A stretch of 64,000 nucleotides of DNA, taken from assembly GCF_051380875.1 (NCBI RefSeq), contig NZ_JBNYXW010000003.1, positions 124,001-188,000 of the forward strand, given 5' to 3'. The stretch's first letter is position 1, and each line of letters opens with the position of its first letter. The stretch is from Janthinobacterium sp051380875. GTDB lineage: Bacteria; Pseudomonadota; Gammaproteobacteria; Burkholderiales; Burkholderiaceae_D. The notes under the pieces are model-generated. The model saw nothing but the letters and a program-made list of their open reading frames with translations. It was not told the DNA's origin and did no database searches. The translations under genes were made by a program, and so were the position numbers. Shown one piece after another: positions 7,548 to 16,666 of the stretch.

Positions 7548-9370
7548 CAGATGGCTCCCGTGCGCTGCGCCAGCCATGCCAGGGCATCGCCGGACAAATG
7601 CGGGGACAGGCGCGCACGCACGGTGGCGTGATAGTCATTCAGCCAGGCCGCCTCGTCGTCGCGCAACAGGACTCGCTCCACGCAGCGCGTGTCGATCGGG
7701 CACAGGGTCAGGGTTTCAAAGCGCAGGAATTCGCCGAACTGCGTCGTCCCCGCCGGCACGTTGAGCACAAGGTTCTCGATGCGGATGCCCCACTGTCCGG
7801 GACGATAGATGCCCGGTTCGATGGAAGTGATCATGCCGGGCTCCATGGCCGTCTGCGGCTCCGGCATGGCGGACTGCGAAATCGATTGCGGCCCTTCATG
7901 CACGTTCAGGAAAAAGCCCACCCCGTGACCGGTGCCGTGGCCGAAATCGATGCCCTCGGCCCACAGCGGTGCGCGCGCGATGGCATCGAGCATGGGCGAC
8001 TTCACGCCGCGCGGAAACTGCGCGCGCGACAGGGCGATCATGCTGCGCAAGACCAGCGTGAAGTCGCGTTTATGTGCTGCCGTGAGCGTGCCGACAGGGA
8101 CCACGCGGGTGATATCCGTGGTGCCACCCAGGTACTGGCCACCCGAATCAATCAGCAGCAAGCCGTCGCCGGCTATGGTCGCTGCCGAACCGGCATGCGC
8201 GTGGTAATGCATGATGGCGCCGTGCGCATTGAAGCCGGCGATGGTGCCAAAACTGGGGCTGACAAAGTGCGCGCGGCGCGCACGCGCGGCCGTCAGGTGC
8301 TCGTCGATGCCGATTTCCGTCAACGGCGCGCGCTGCGGGTCGGCCAGGGTGCGATCGAGCCAGCTGAAAAATTCGCACAGGGCGGCGCCATCGTGCTCCA
8401 TGGCGGCACGTACGTGCGCCGCTTCGCTCTCCGTCTTGCGCGACTTGGCCAGGGTGGTCGGGTTGATGGACTCCACCACACGCACCGATTCTGGCACCGC
8501 CTGGCGCGTGCCGAAGGTGATGCGGCGCGGATCGAGCAGCAACGTTGCCGTGGCGGGCAATGCCGCCAGTGCAGCGCCAGCGCCAGCATACGCGGCCACG
8601 TCCACGCCCTGTTCTTCGAGTGTGGCGCGCAGGGCGGACGGCAGCTTGCCATCGGCAACGAACAGGGTGGCACGCTCGGGGCCAAGCAACGCATGGGCGA
8701 GAAAGACCGGGTTGTAGTTCACGTCGGCGCCGCGCAGGTTGAACAGGTAGGCGATATCGTCGACGGTGGAAATCACATGGTGGCTGGCGCCATGCGCGGC
8801 CATGCTGGCGCGCAGGGCCGCCAGTTTTTGCGTGCGCGACAGGGCCGGATACGCGGGCACATGTTCATACACCGGCGCGGCGGGCATGCCCGGGCGCTCG
8901 GGCCATACGGCTTGCAGCAAATCGGTATCGGTGCGCAGTAACACTTGCGCGCCCAGCGCCTGCTGCAGCAGGCGCGCATTGGCCAGGCCCAGCACGGCGC
9001 CGTCGACGGCAACCGTCTGCCCCGGCTGCATGGTCTCGCCCAGCCAGTCGATATACAGCACGCTGGCGCCGGACGGGATTTTTTTCAAGGCGATGCCGCT
9101 GCCGGCCAGTTCCGTCTCTGCCTGTTCCCAGTAGCGGCCATCGGTCCACACGCCAGCCATATCCTGCGTGACGACCAAGGTACCGACGGAACCCGTAAAG
9201 CCCGACAGCCACTCGCGGCCCTGCCAGCGCGCCGGCAGATATTCAGACAAATGCGGGTCGGCCGAGGGCACGATGCAGGCGTCGATATGCTGGGCGCGCA
9301 TGGCGCTGCGCAGTTGCGCCAGGCGGGCGGCGGGAGTGGCAGGGAGGGCGGCGAGGTCAGGTGTCTGCAT
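7547..9370 (-). CDS. M24 family Xaa-Pro aminopeptidase (aminopeptidase P, large form)
   Basis: A 607-residue cytoplasmic metallopeptidase that removes an N-terminal residue preceding proline. It has the eukaryote-like three-domain layout: two creatinase-type N-terminal domains (about 1-300) and a C-terminal pita-bread catalytic domain. Metal ligands are visible in LLLIDSGGQYLGGTTDITR (two Asp), DFGHGTGHGVG (His), TSIEPGIYRPGQWG (Glu) and the final IRIENLVL (Glu). The start MQTPDLAALP at 9370 is the likely one; the upstream extension has no family similarity. It is coupled downstream to the 82-aa gene. Confidence 0.92.
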   Translation of the reverse strand: MQTPDLAALPATPAARLAQLRSAMRAQHIDACIVPSADPHLSEYLPARWQGREWLSGFTGSVGTLVVTQDMAGVWTDGRYWEQAETELAGSGIALKKIPSGASVLYIDWLGETMQPGQTVAVDGAVLGLANARLLQQALGAQVLLRTDTDLLQAVWPERPGMPAAPVYEHVPAYPALSRTQKLAALRASMAAHGASHHVISTVDDIAYLFNLRGADVNYNPVFLAHALLGPERATLFVADGKLPSALRATLEEQGVDVAAYAGAGAALAALPATATLLLDPRRITFGTRQAVPESVRVVESINPTTLAKSRKTESEAAHVRAAMEHDGAALCEFFSWLDRTLADPQRAPLTEIGIDEHLTAARARRAHFVSPSFGTIAGFNAHGAIMHYHAHAGSAATIAGDGLLLIDSGGQYLGGTTDITRVVPVGTLTAAHKRDFTLVLRSMIALSRAQFPRGVKSPMLDAIARAPLWAEGIDFGHGTGHGVGFFLNVHEGPQSISQSAMPEPQTAMEPGMITSIEPGIYRPGQWGIRIENLVLNVPAGTTQFGEFLRFETLTLCPIDTRCVERVLLRDDEAAWLNDYHATVRARLSPHLSGDALAWLAQRTGAI

Positions 9371-9444
9371 GGGAGCGAAAGAGCGATGCTGGGAAGTGCC
9401 TATGATACCGCGATTAGCATGCCTGCTGCGCCAGCAGTATTGCC

Positions 9445-10143
9445 TCATTGCGCATCATCGGCTTCATAGCGGCGCAAGCCGTCGAGGTCCAGCACGCGGA
9501 TGCCGCCGTAATCGAGGCGCAGCAAGCCTTTCTTTTCCAGCACCTGCAAGGCCTGGTTGGCGCGCTGGCGCGAAGAGCCGGAAAGCAGGCCGATTTCTTC
9601 CTGCGACAGCTGCACCAGCGTAGCGACGCCCGGGTACAAATGCGAGTTGAACATCGACGCCAGGCAGCGCGCCACGCGCGTGTTCAAGTCCATCAGGCGC
9701 TCGTTTTCCACCATGCCGATGAACTGGCCCAGCCGCTCGTTGAGCTGCATCAGCAGGAAGCGCGTAAACGGCAAGCTCGTTTCCAGCAGCCAGTGGAAGG
9801 TGGCGCCGGGCAGGCGCGCCACGCGCGTGTCGCGCAGGGCCATGGTGTCGTATTTGCGGATTTCGCTCTTCAGCAGCGAGCCTTCGCCGAACCAGCTGCC
9901 CGGTGGCACACCGATGAAGGTCATGGCCTTGCCGGAGGCGGAAAAATTATTCATTTTCACCATGCCGCTGATGACGCCGATCCAGTGCTCCACCGGTTCG
10001 CCCTTGCGGCAGACAAATCCGCCTTTCGGCACGAAGGTTTCAAACACATCCGCCTCGACCCGCGCCATTTGATGGGCGTCGAGCAGCTGCGCCCAGTGGG
10101 CCGCGCGCACGGCATCCTTGAGACTGATATCAGGTGTGGTCAT
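9445..10143 (-). CDS. Crp/Fnr family transcriptional regulator
   Basis: A 232-residue DNA-binding regulator with an N-terminal cyclic-nucleotide-binding-like barrel (about 30-145, with FVPKGGFVCRKGEPVEHW and PPGSWFGEGSLL) and a C-terminal winged helix (LSQEEIGLLSGSSRQRANQALQVLEKKGLL). It lacks the clustered N-terminal cysteines of oxygen-sensing FNR, so it is not an Fe-S sensor. The ligand is unknown. The start is either the ATG at 10143 or one at 10158; neither has a clear ribosome site. It is transcribed divergently from the ligase/LivGHMKF operon that starts 156 bases away, which makes it the natural candidate regulator. Confidence 0.85.
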   Translation of the reverse strand: MTTPDISLKDAVRAAHWAQLLDAHQMARVEADVFETFVPKGGFVCRKGEPVEHWIGVISGMVKMNNFSASGKAMTFIGVPPGSWFGEGSLLKSEIRKYDTMALRDTRVARLPGATFHWLLETSLPFTRFLLMQLNERLGQFIGMVENERLMDLNTRVARCLASMFNSHLYPGVATLVQLSQEEIGLLSGSSRQRANQALQVLEKKGLLRLDYGGIRVLDLDGLRRYEADDAQ

Positions 10144-10299
10144 TGTGCAATGCACCATCGAAAGGTGGGTAAATGTCCCCGAAAAGACAACTCGTCAAAC
10201 TAACGCAAGCTACTATCATTGCACAAACGCCTTACATACAAAAAACACAGAGCACCATCCAACGAGGTGGCGCCTGAGACAAGCAACAGGGAGACACTG

Positions 10300-12255
10300 G
10301 TGCAAACGAATACCACTGCAGCTATGCCGACTTTTCCGCGGCGCTTATTGCAACACGGGACTGTACGGCCCGACAAGCCCGCATTTCGCGAAAAATACCT
10401 GGGCATCTGGCAAACCTGGACTTGGTCCCAGGTCAACGACGAAGTGCGCGCGCTGGCATGCGGCCTGGCCGCCATCGGTTTCCAGCGCGGCATGAGCCTG
10501 GCCATCATCGGCGACAACCGGCCCCGCCTGTACTGGGCCATGCTGGCCGCGCAAAGCCTCGGCGGCGTGCCCGTGCCCCTGTATCAGGATGCGCCGGCGG
10601 CCGACATGGCCTATGTGCTGCAAGATGCGGAAATCCGCTATGCCATCGTCGAAGACCAGGAGCAGGTCGACAAGCTATTCGAAGTGAAGGCCCTGTATCC
10701 GCACATCGCCCACATCGTCTATGACGATGAACGGGGCATGCGCCATTACCGCCAGCCCGAACTCATTTCCTTTGCCGGACTGCAGGCGCTGGGCAGGACG
10801 TACGACCGCGAACACCCGGGCTTTTTCGAAGCCTCCGTGGAAGCGGGACGGGGTAGCGATTCAGCCGTCATCCTGTACACCTCGGGCACCACGGGCAAGC
10901 CCAAGGGCGTGTGCCAGAGCCACACGGCGCTGCTGGCAGCAGGCGTTGGCTGCGTGGCCTTCGACCAGTTGACGGACAAGGAAGATATCCTGTCCTATTT
11001 GCCCATGGCGTGGGTGGGCGACTGCCTGTTCTCGCTGGCGCAAGCGATGGTGGCCGGCTTCACCGTCAATTGCCCCGAGTCGGGCGACACGGTGATGATC
11101 GACATGCGCGAAATCGGCCCCACCTGCTACTTTGCGCCGCCGCGCGTGTTCGAGAACATGCTCACCAGCGTGATGATACGCATGGAAGACGCCAGCGCCA
11201 TCAAGCGCCGCATGTTCAGCCATTTCATGGACGTGGCCAAGCGCTGCGGCGCACAGATTTTGGATGGCAAACCCGTTTCCATGACTGACCGTATCAGCTA
11301 CAAACTGGGCGAACTTCTCGTCTATGGCCCCCTGAAAAACGTGCTGGGACTGTCGCGCGTACGTGTCGCCTACACGGCAGGCGCCGCCATCGGCCCCGAC
11401 CTGTTCCGCTTCTACCGCTCCATCGGCGTCAACCTCAAGCAGCTGTACGGCTCCACCGAAACCTGCGCCTATGTGTGCCTGCAACCGGACGGTAACATCA
11501 AGTTCGACAGTGTGGGCTTGCCGGCGCCGGGCGTGGAAGTAAAACTGGCGGCGAATGGCGAAGTGCTGGTCAAGTCGCCAGCCACCATGAGCGGCTACTT
11601 CAAGCGTCCCGAGGCGACAAACGAAGTGATCGACGCCGATGGTTACTTCCACACGGGGGACGCGGGCGTGTTCGACAGTGAAGGCCACCTGAAAATCATC
11701 GACCGCGCGGCCGACGTGGGGAAGATGAATTGCGGCGCCATCTTCGCCCCCAACTACATCGAAAACAAGCTCAAGTTCTTCCCCTTCATCAAGGAAGTGG
11801 TGGCCTTCGGCAATGCGCGCGACCAGGTCTGCGCCTTCATCAATATCGACATCGAAGCAGTGGGCAACTGGTCCGAACGGCGCGGCATCGCCTATGCCGG
11901 CTACACCGACCTGGCGGCGCGCGCCGAAACCTATGGCCTGATCCGCGACTGCATCGAGCAAGTCAACGCGGAACTGGCCGCCGACCCGCTGATGGATCGC
12001 ACGCAGGTACATCGCTTCCTCGTGCTGCACAAGGAGCTGGACCCGGACGACGACGAACTGACCCGCACGCGCAAGGTGCGCCGCAAATTCATCGCCGAAA
12101 AATACGCGGTGCTGATTTCGGCCCTGTATGAAGGCAAGGCAACGCAATACATCGAGACCCAGGTGAAATTCGAGGATGGCCGCACTGGTTCGACCAGTGC
12201 CGACCTGCAGATCTGGGACAGCAAAACGTATCGGCCCCAGGGCCTGGCCGCATGA
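10300..12255 (+). CDS. AMP-dependent acyl-CoA synthetase/ligase (long-chain type)
   Basis: A 651-residue ANL-superfamily enzyme that activates a carboxylic acid to an acyl-adenylate and then to the CoA thioester. Motif A3 is ILYTSGTTGKPKGVCQSH (about residue 190-207), A5 is LKQLYGSTETCAYV, and A8 is the YFHTGDAGVFDSEGHLKIIDR stretch. The catalytic-lysine region near the C-terminus is degenerate: KMNCGAIFAPNYIENKLKFF has Asn-Cys-Gly in place of the usual L-x-x-G-x. The GTG at 10300 is taken as start because AGGGAGACACT is correctly spaced; the next ATG is nine codons in. It overlaps livG by four bases (ATGA) and leads the transport operon, so its substrate is presumably what that operon imports. 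Confidence 0.88.
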   Translation: MQTNTTAAMPTFPRRLLQHGTVRPDKPAFREKYLGIWQTWTWSQVNDEVRALACGLAAIGFQRGMSLAIIGDNRPRLYWAMLAAQSLGGVPVPLYQDAPAADMAYVLQDAEIRYAIVEDQEQVDKLFEVKALYPHIAHIVYDDERGMRHYRQPELISFAGLQALGRTYDREHPGFFEASVEAGRGSDSAVILYTSGTTGKPKGVCQSHTALLAAGVGCVAFDQLTDKEDILSYLPMAWVGDCLFSLAQAMVAGFTVNCPESGDTVMIDMREIGPTCYFAPPRVFENMLTSVMIRMEDASAIKRRMFSHFMDVAKRCGAQILDGKPVSMTDRISYKLGELLVYGPLKNVLGLSRVRVAYTAGAAIGPDLFRFYRSIGVNLKQLYGSTETCAYVCLQPDGNIKFDSVGLPAPGVEVKLAANGEVLVKSPATMSGYFKRPEATNEVIDADGYFHTGDAGVFDSEGHLKIIDRAADVGKMNCGAIFAPNYIENKLKFFPFIKEVVAFGNARDQVCAFINIDIEAVGNWSERRGIAYAGYTDLAARAETYGLIRDCIEQVNAELAADPLMDRTQVHRFLVLHKELDPDDDELTRTRKVRRKFIAEKYAVLISALYEGKATQYIETQVKFEDGRTGSTSADLQIWDSKTYRPQGLAA

Positions 12256-13130
12256 TGGAGCACAGCACGATGCAAATGAACGAACCCGACGCCCACTTCG
12301 GCACGGCACGCAAGACCGGCCCCGTGATTCTCGACCTGAAGAACATCTCGCTGTCGTTCGGCGGCGTGAAGGCCCTGACCGATATTTCCTTCGACGTCAA
12401 GCAGCATGAAATCCGCGCCATCATCGGCCCGAACGGCGCCGGAAAAAGCTCGATGCTGAACGTGATCAACGGCGTGTACCGCCCGCAGCAGGGCGAGATC
12501 ATCTACCGCGGCGAACACCGGCGCGGCATGGATTGCTATGCGGCCGCCAAGTCCGGCATCGCGCGCACCTTCCAGAACATCGCCCTGTTCAAAGGCATGA
12601 CGGTACTCGACAACATCATGACGGGGCGCAACCTGAAGATGAAGTCGAACTTCCTGCTGCAAGCCCTGTACTGGGGCCCAGCGCGGCGCGAGGAAATCGA
12701 ACACCGCAAGAAGGCCGAGGAAATCATCGACTTCCTGGAAATCCAGGCGATACGCAAGACGCCCGTGGGGCGCCTGCCGTATGGCTTGCAAAAGCGCGTG
12801 GAACTGGGCCGCGCATTGGTGGCGGAGCCGGAAATCCTGCTGCTGGACGAACCGATGGCCGGCATGAACGTGGAAGAAAAACAGGACATGTGCCGCTTCA
12901 TCCTCGACGTCAACGACCAGCTGGGCACGACCATCGTACTGATCGAGCACGACATGGGCGTGGTGATGGATATCTCCGACCGCGTGGTGGTGCTCGACTA
13001 CGGCAGGAAGATCGGCGACGGCACGCCCGACGAGGTGCGCAGCAACCAGGATGTCATCAACGCGTATCTCGGCAGTGTAGCCGGGAATTCGGGCAGCGCG
13101 CTGCCTGCCGGCGAAACGACCTGCCCGTAA
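12252..13130 (+). CDS. livG: Branched-chain-amino-acid-type ABC transporter ATPase (LivG-like)
   Basis: A 292-residue cytoplasmic ATPase of the hydrophobic-amino-acid/carboxylate importer class. Walker A is GPNGAGKSS (about 62-70), Walker B is ILLLDEPMAGMN, and the H-loop is in VLIEHDMGVVMDI. The signature motif is the relaxed LPYGLQKRVEL seen in LivG proteins. The insert CYAAAKSGIARTFQNIALFKGMTV is typical of LivG. It begins inside the stop codon of the upstream acyl-CoA synthetase, showing coupling. Symbol denotes family position only: substrates of liv-type systems include aromatic and dicarboxylic acids as well as branched amino acids. Confidence 0.88.
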   Translation: MMEHSTMQMNEPDAHFGTARKTGPVILDLKNISLSFGGVKALTDISFDVKQHEIRAIIGPNGAGKSSMLNVINGVYRPQQGEIIYRGEHRRGMDCYAAAKSGIARTFQNIALFKGMTVLDNIMTGRNLKMKSNFLLQALYWGPARREEIEHRKKAEEIIDFLEIQAIRKTPVGRLPYGLQKRVELGRALVAEPEILLLDEPMAGMNVEEKQDMCRFILDVNDQLGTTIVLIEHDMGVVMDISDRVVVLDYGRKIGDGTPDEVRSNQDVINAYLGSVAGNSGSALPAGETTCP

Positions 13131-13162
13131 TCGGGCAGGGCTCCACGCACATAGGGATCGAA

Positions 13163-14065
13163 ATGAATATCAATTTTTTCTTTGAAGTGCTGATCGGCGG
13201 CCTGCTGTCGGGCGTCATGTACGCGCTGGTGGCCATCGGCTTCGTCCTGATCTACAAGGCCTCGGGCGTATTCAACTTTGCCCAGGGCGCGATGGTGTTC
13301 TTTGCCGCCCTCACCTGCGTCGGCATCATGGACAAGTTCGGCCTGTCGCTGTGGCTGGCCATCCCGCTGACGATGGTGACGATGATCGTGCTGGGCATGG
13401 CGATCGAGCGCGTGGTCTTGCGCCCGCTCGTCAACCAGCCTGAAATTACCCTCTTCATGGCCACCATCGGCCTGGCCTTCTTCATCGAAGGCCTGGCGCA
13501 ACTGATGTGGGGCTCGCAGGTGCACAAGCTGGACTTGCCCATCGAAGACGTACCGATGCCGTTCCTGATGGATCACTTCAATATCATCGTCTCGCAATTC
13601 GACGTGGTGGCGGCCGGCATCTGCGCGCTGCTGGTGATTTGCCTGGCCTTGCTGTTTTCGAAAACCAAGGTGGGCCGCGCCCTGCGCGCCGTCGCCGACG
13701 ACCACCAGGCGGCACTGGCGGTCGGCATCCCGCTGCAGCGCATCTGGGCCGTGGTGTGGGGCGTGGCGGGCCTGGTGGCCATGGTGGCAGGCTTGCTGTG
13801 GGGCGCCCGCAACGGCGTGCAGTTCGCCCTCACCTTCATCGCATTAAAGGCCCTGCCCGTGCTGATACTCGGCGGGTTTACCTCGGTGCCGGGCGCCATC
13901 GTCGGCGGCCTGATCATCGGTGCCTCGGAAAAACTGGCTGAAGTTTATTTGGGCCCCATGGTCGGCGGCGGCATCGAAGGCTGGTTCCCGTATGTGCTGG
14001 CCCTGCTGTTCCTGCTGGTGCGCCCGGAAGGCCTGTTTGGCGAAAAAATCATCCGGCGCATCTGA
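13163..14065 (+). CDS. livH: Branched-chain-type ABC transporter permease (LivH-like)
   Basis: A 300-residue inner-membrane permease starting MNINFFFEVLIGGLLSGVMY, with about eight hydrophobic helices and the family stretch VAIGFVLIYKASGVFNFAQGA. The cytoplasmic coupling loop is RALRAVADDHQAALAVGIPLQ. The ATG at 13163 has AGGGATCG upstream; open frame continues further left but overlaps livG and is out of character. It pairs with the LivM-like permease 58 bases downstream. Confidence 0.9.
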   Translation: MNINFFFEVLIGGLLSGVMYALVAIGFVLIYKASGVFNFAQGAMVFFAALTCVGIMDKFGLSLWLAIPLTMVTMIVLGMAIERVVLRPLVNQPEITLFMATIGLAFFIEGLAQLMWGSQVHKLDLPIEDVPMPFLMDHFNIIVSQFDVVAAGICALLVICLALLFSKTKVGRALRAVADDHQAALAVGIPLQRIWAVVWGVAGLVAMVAGLLWGARNGVQFALTFIALKALPVLILGGFTSVPGAIVGGLIIGASEKLAEVYLGPMVGGGIEGWFPYVLALLFLLVRPEGLFGEKIIRRI

Positions 14066-14122
14066 CGCCACCCACGCCGCATATCACGCACAACGCACCC
14101 GCTCCATCGCAAAGGACACGCC

Positions 14123-15181
14123 ATGATTTATCGTGAAGCAGGACAATTCAAGACCAGCTACCAGGCTGACAACCAGATCTTCCCAATCCGGCAAGACCGC
14201 CTGGCATTGACGGCAACCCTGATCGCCGCCGTCTTCCTCCTGCCGTATTTCGCCTCGCCCTACATCCTGTCGGCGATCATGATTCCCTTCCTGATCTTCG
14301 CCCTGGCGGCGCTGGGCCTGAACATTTTGACGGGCTATGCGGGCCAGCTGTCGCTGGGCACGGCCGCCTTCATGGCCGTCGGCGCTTTCGCCTCGTATAA
14401 CTTCATGGCGCGCCTGCCCGGCCTGCCCCTGCTGGTGTCGTTCATCCTGGGCGGCCTATGCGCGGCCATGGTGGGTATCGCCTTCGGCCTGCCGTCGCTT
14501 CGCATCCGCGGCTTTTACCTGGCCGCCTCGACCCTGGCGACGCAGTTCTTCGTCGTCTGGTGCCTGACCAAGATCCCGTACCTGACCAACTACAGCTCCT
14601 CGGGCGTGATCACGGTGCAAAAGATGACGATACTCGGCTACCACTTCGATACGCCGCAAAGCAAATACATCCTGGTGCTGGCCATCGTCGCAGGCATGGC
14701 GCTGCTGGCCAAGAACATGATTCGCTCGAACGTGGGCCGCTCGTGGATGGCCGTGCGCGACATGGACATGGCGGCCGAGGTGATCGGTTTTCGATTGATG
14801 CGCACCAAGCTGCTGGCGTTCGCCGTCAGCTCCTTCTATTGCGGCGTGGCCGGCGCCCTGTATGCATATGCCTACCTGGGCACGGTGGAGCCGGAAGCGT
14901 ACAACCTGGACCTGTCCTTCCGCATCCTGTTCATGATCATCATCGGCGGTGTCGGCTCCATCCTCGGCTCCTTCCTCGGCGCCGCTTTCATCGTGCTGCT
15001 GCCCGTCTTCCTGAACATCGTCGCGCACGGCCTGTCGCTGCCTACCAACGTGGCCTCGAACCTGGAGCTGATGGTGTTCGGCGCGCTGATCATCTTCTTC
15101 CTGATCGTCGAACCACACGGCCTGGCCAGGCTGTGGCAGATCGCGAAAGAAAAATTAAGACTCTGGCCTTTCCCGCATTAA
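14123..15181 (+). CDS. livM: Branched-chain-type ABC transporter permease (LivM-like)
   Basis: A 352-residue inner-membrane permease with about nine to ten helices after a 30-residue hydrophilic N-terminus (MIYREAGQFKTSYQADNQIF). LivM landmarks are GYAGQLSLGTAAFMAVGAF, LPSLRIRGFYLAASTLA and a coupling loop RSWMAVRDMDMAAEVIGFRL. AAAGGACACGCC precedes the start. It forms the heterodimeric pore with the preceding LivH-like protein and is followed 64 bases later by the binding-protein gene. Confidence 0.9.
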   Translation: MIYREAGQFKTSYQADNQIFPIRQDRLALTATLIAAVFLLPYFASPYILSAIMIPFLIFALAALGLNILTGYAGQLSLGTAAFMAVGAFASYNFMARLPGLPLLVSFILGGLCAAMVGIAFGLPSLRIRGFYLAASTLATQFFVVWCLTKIPYLTNYSSSGVITVQKMTILGYHFDTPQSKYILVLAIVAGMALLAKNMIRSNVGRSWMAVRDMDMAAEVIGFRLMRTKLLAFAVSSFYCGVAGALYAYAYLGTVEPEAYNLDLSFRILFMIIIGGVGSILGSFLGAAFIVLLPVFLNIVAHGLSLPTNVASNLELMVFGALIIFFLIVEPHGLARLWQIAKEKLRLWPFPH

Positions 15182-15245
15182 CCGCTTTACTTTGCAGTCT
15201 GGATGTCGGTTCACTTGATAACTACATAAAACAAGAGGAGACACA

Positions 15246-16565
15246 ATGAAACACATCAAATCGCTCATGCTGGCCACCGCCATCGCCAGTGCCGCACTCA
15301 CCATCTCCGCCAGCGCGCAGGCACAAGTGAAGGAGCAGTACATCGCCCTGCCGTCCTACCGCGTGGGTCCATACGCGGCCGGCGGTTCGGGCTTCTACGG
15401 CGGCATCATCGACTACTTCAACCTGGTCAACCAGGCCGGCGGCGTCAATGGCGTGAAAATCAGCTGGGAAGAATGCGAAACCGAATACAACCCGTCGCGT
15501 GGCGTCGAGTGCTATGAACGCCTGAAAACCAAGCAGGGCGGCGCCACCCTGGTGGAAACCCTGTCCACGGGCGTCGCCTACGGCATCCTGGACCGCGTGG
15601 CGCAGGACAAGATCCCCATGACGATGATCGGCTACGGCCGCTCGGACGCCGCCAACGGCAAGGTCTTCCCGTATGTGTATCCGCTGATTTCCAGCTACTG
15701 GAGCCAGGCAGCCGCCATGATCAAGTATTTGGGCGACAAGGACGGCGGCATGGATAAGCTCAAAGGCAAGAAGATCGTTCATCTGTACCACGATTCGGCC
15801 TTCGGCAAAGAGCCAATGCCCGTGCTCGAAGCGCTGTCCAAGCAGTACGGTTTTGAACTGGTGAAAATTCCCGTCGCGCCACCAGGCAGCGAACAACAAT
15901 CGCAATGGCTGCAGATCCGCCAAGCCAAGCCGGACCACGTGATCCTGTGGGGCTGGGGCGTGATGAATTCCGTCGCCATCAAGACGGCGCAGCGCAACGG
16001 CTTCCCGCGCGAAAAAATGTTGGGCGTATGGTGGGCCGGTTCCGAGGAAGACACGATTCCATCGGGCGATGCGGCCAAGGGCTACACGGCGATGAGCTTC
16101 AATACGCCGGGCAACTACCCCGTGCTGGACGATATCCGTAAAAAAGTCTACGCCGCCGGCAAGGGCAACCTGGCCGACCAGGCTCGCATCGGCTCCGTCT
16201 ATCACATGCGCGGCGTGACGGCCGGCATCCTGTGGGTGGAAGCGATTCGCGTGGCGCAGGAAAAATTCGGCAAGGGCAAGCCGGTCACGGGCGAGCAGAT
16301 GCGCTGGGGCCTGGAAAACCTGAACGTCGACGATGCGCGCCAAAAAGCCGTCGGCGCGCTGGGCATGTTCCCCACCGTGAAGACCAGCTGCGACGACCAT
16401 GAAGGCTCGGGCGCCGTGAAGGTGCAGCAGTGGGATGGCAAGAAGTGGACCGCCATCACGCCGAAATGGATCGTCGGCGACCGGGCGCTCGTGCGCAAAC
16501 TGGTCGACGAATCGTCGGCCAAGTACGCGGCCGAGAAAAACATCACGCCGGCCTGTTTGAACTAA
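15246..16565 (+). CDS. livK: ABC transporter periplasmic substrate-binding protein (LivK/HAAT type)
   Basis: A 439-residue type I binding protein. The signal peptide is MKHIKSLMLATAIASAALTI through ASAQAQ (about residue 27). The mature part begins VKEQYIALPSYRVGPYAAGG and contains GGIIDYFNLVNQAGGVNGVKI, the receptor-family-ligand-binding signature. It is longer than amino-acid-binding LivK (about 370), more like the binding proteins for aromatic acids or urea, so the ligand is not necessarily an amino acid. A strong AAGAGGAGACACA site precedes the ATG, consistent with high expression of a binding protein. An 11-base direct repeat covers its stop codon. Confidence 0.88.
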   Translation: MKHIKSLMLATAIASAALTISASAQAQVKEQYIALPSYRVGPYAAGGSGFYGGIIDYFNLVNQAGGVNGVKISWEECETEYNPSRGVECYERLKTKQGGATLVETLSTGVAYGILDRVAQDKIPMTMIGYGRSDAANGKVFPYVYPLISSYWSQAAAMIKYLGDKDGGMDKLKGKKIVHLYHDSAFGKEPMPVLEALSKQYGFELVKIPVAPPGSEQQSQWLQIRQAKPDHVILWGWGVMNSVAIKTAQRNGFPREKMLGVWWAGSEEDTIPSGDAAKGYTAMSFNTPGNYPVLDDIRKKVYAAGKGNLADQARIGSVYHMRGVTAGILWVEAIRVAQEKFGKGKPVTGEQMRWGLENLNVDDARQKAVGALGMFPTVKTSCDDHEGSGAVKVQQWDGKKWTAITPKWIVGDRALVRKLVDESSAKYAAEKNITPACLN

Positions 16566-16666
16566 GCACGCAGGGTTTGAACTAAATGTGCTGGCCGGCT
16601 TGGCGTACAGGCCAATCCGGCCCGCGCAGTCACCCGCAGTCACCATTACATGATGAAGAAGCAGCC

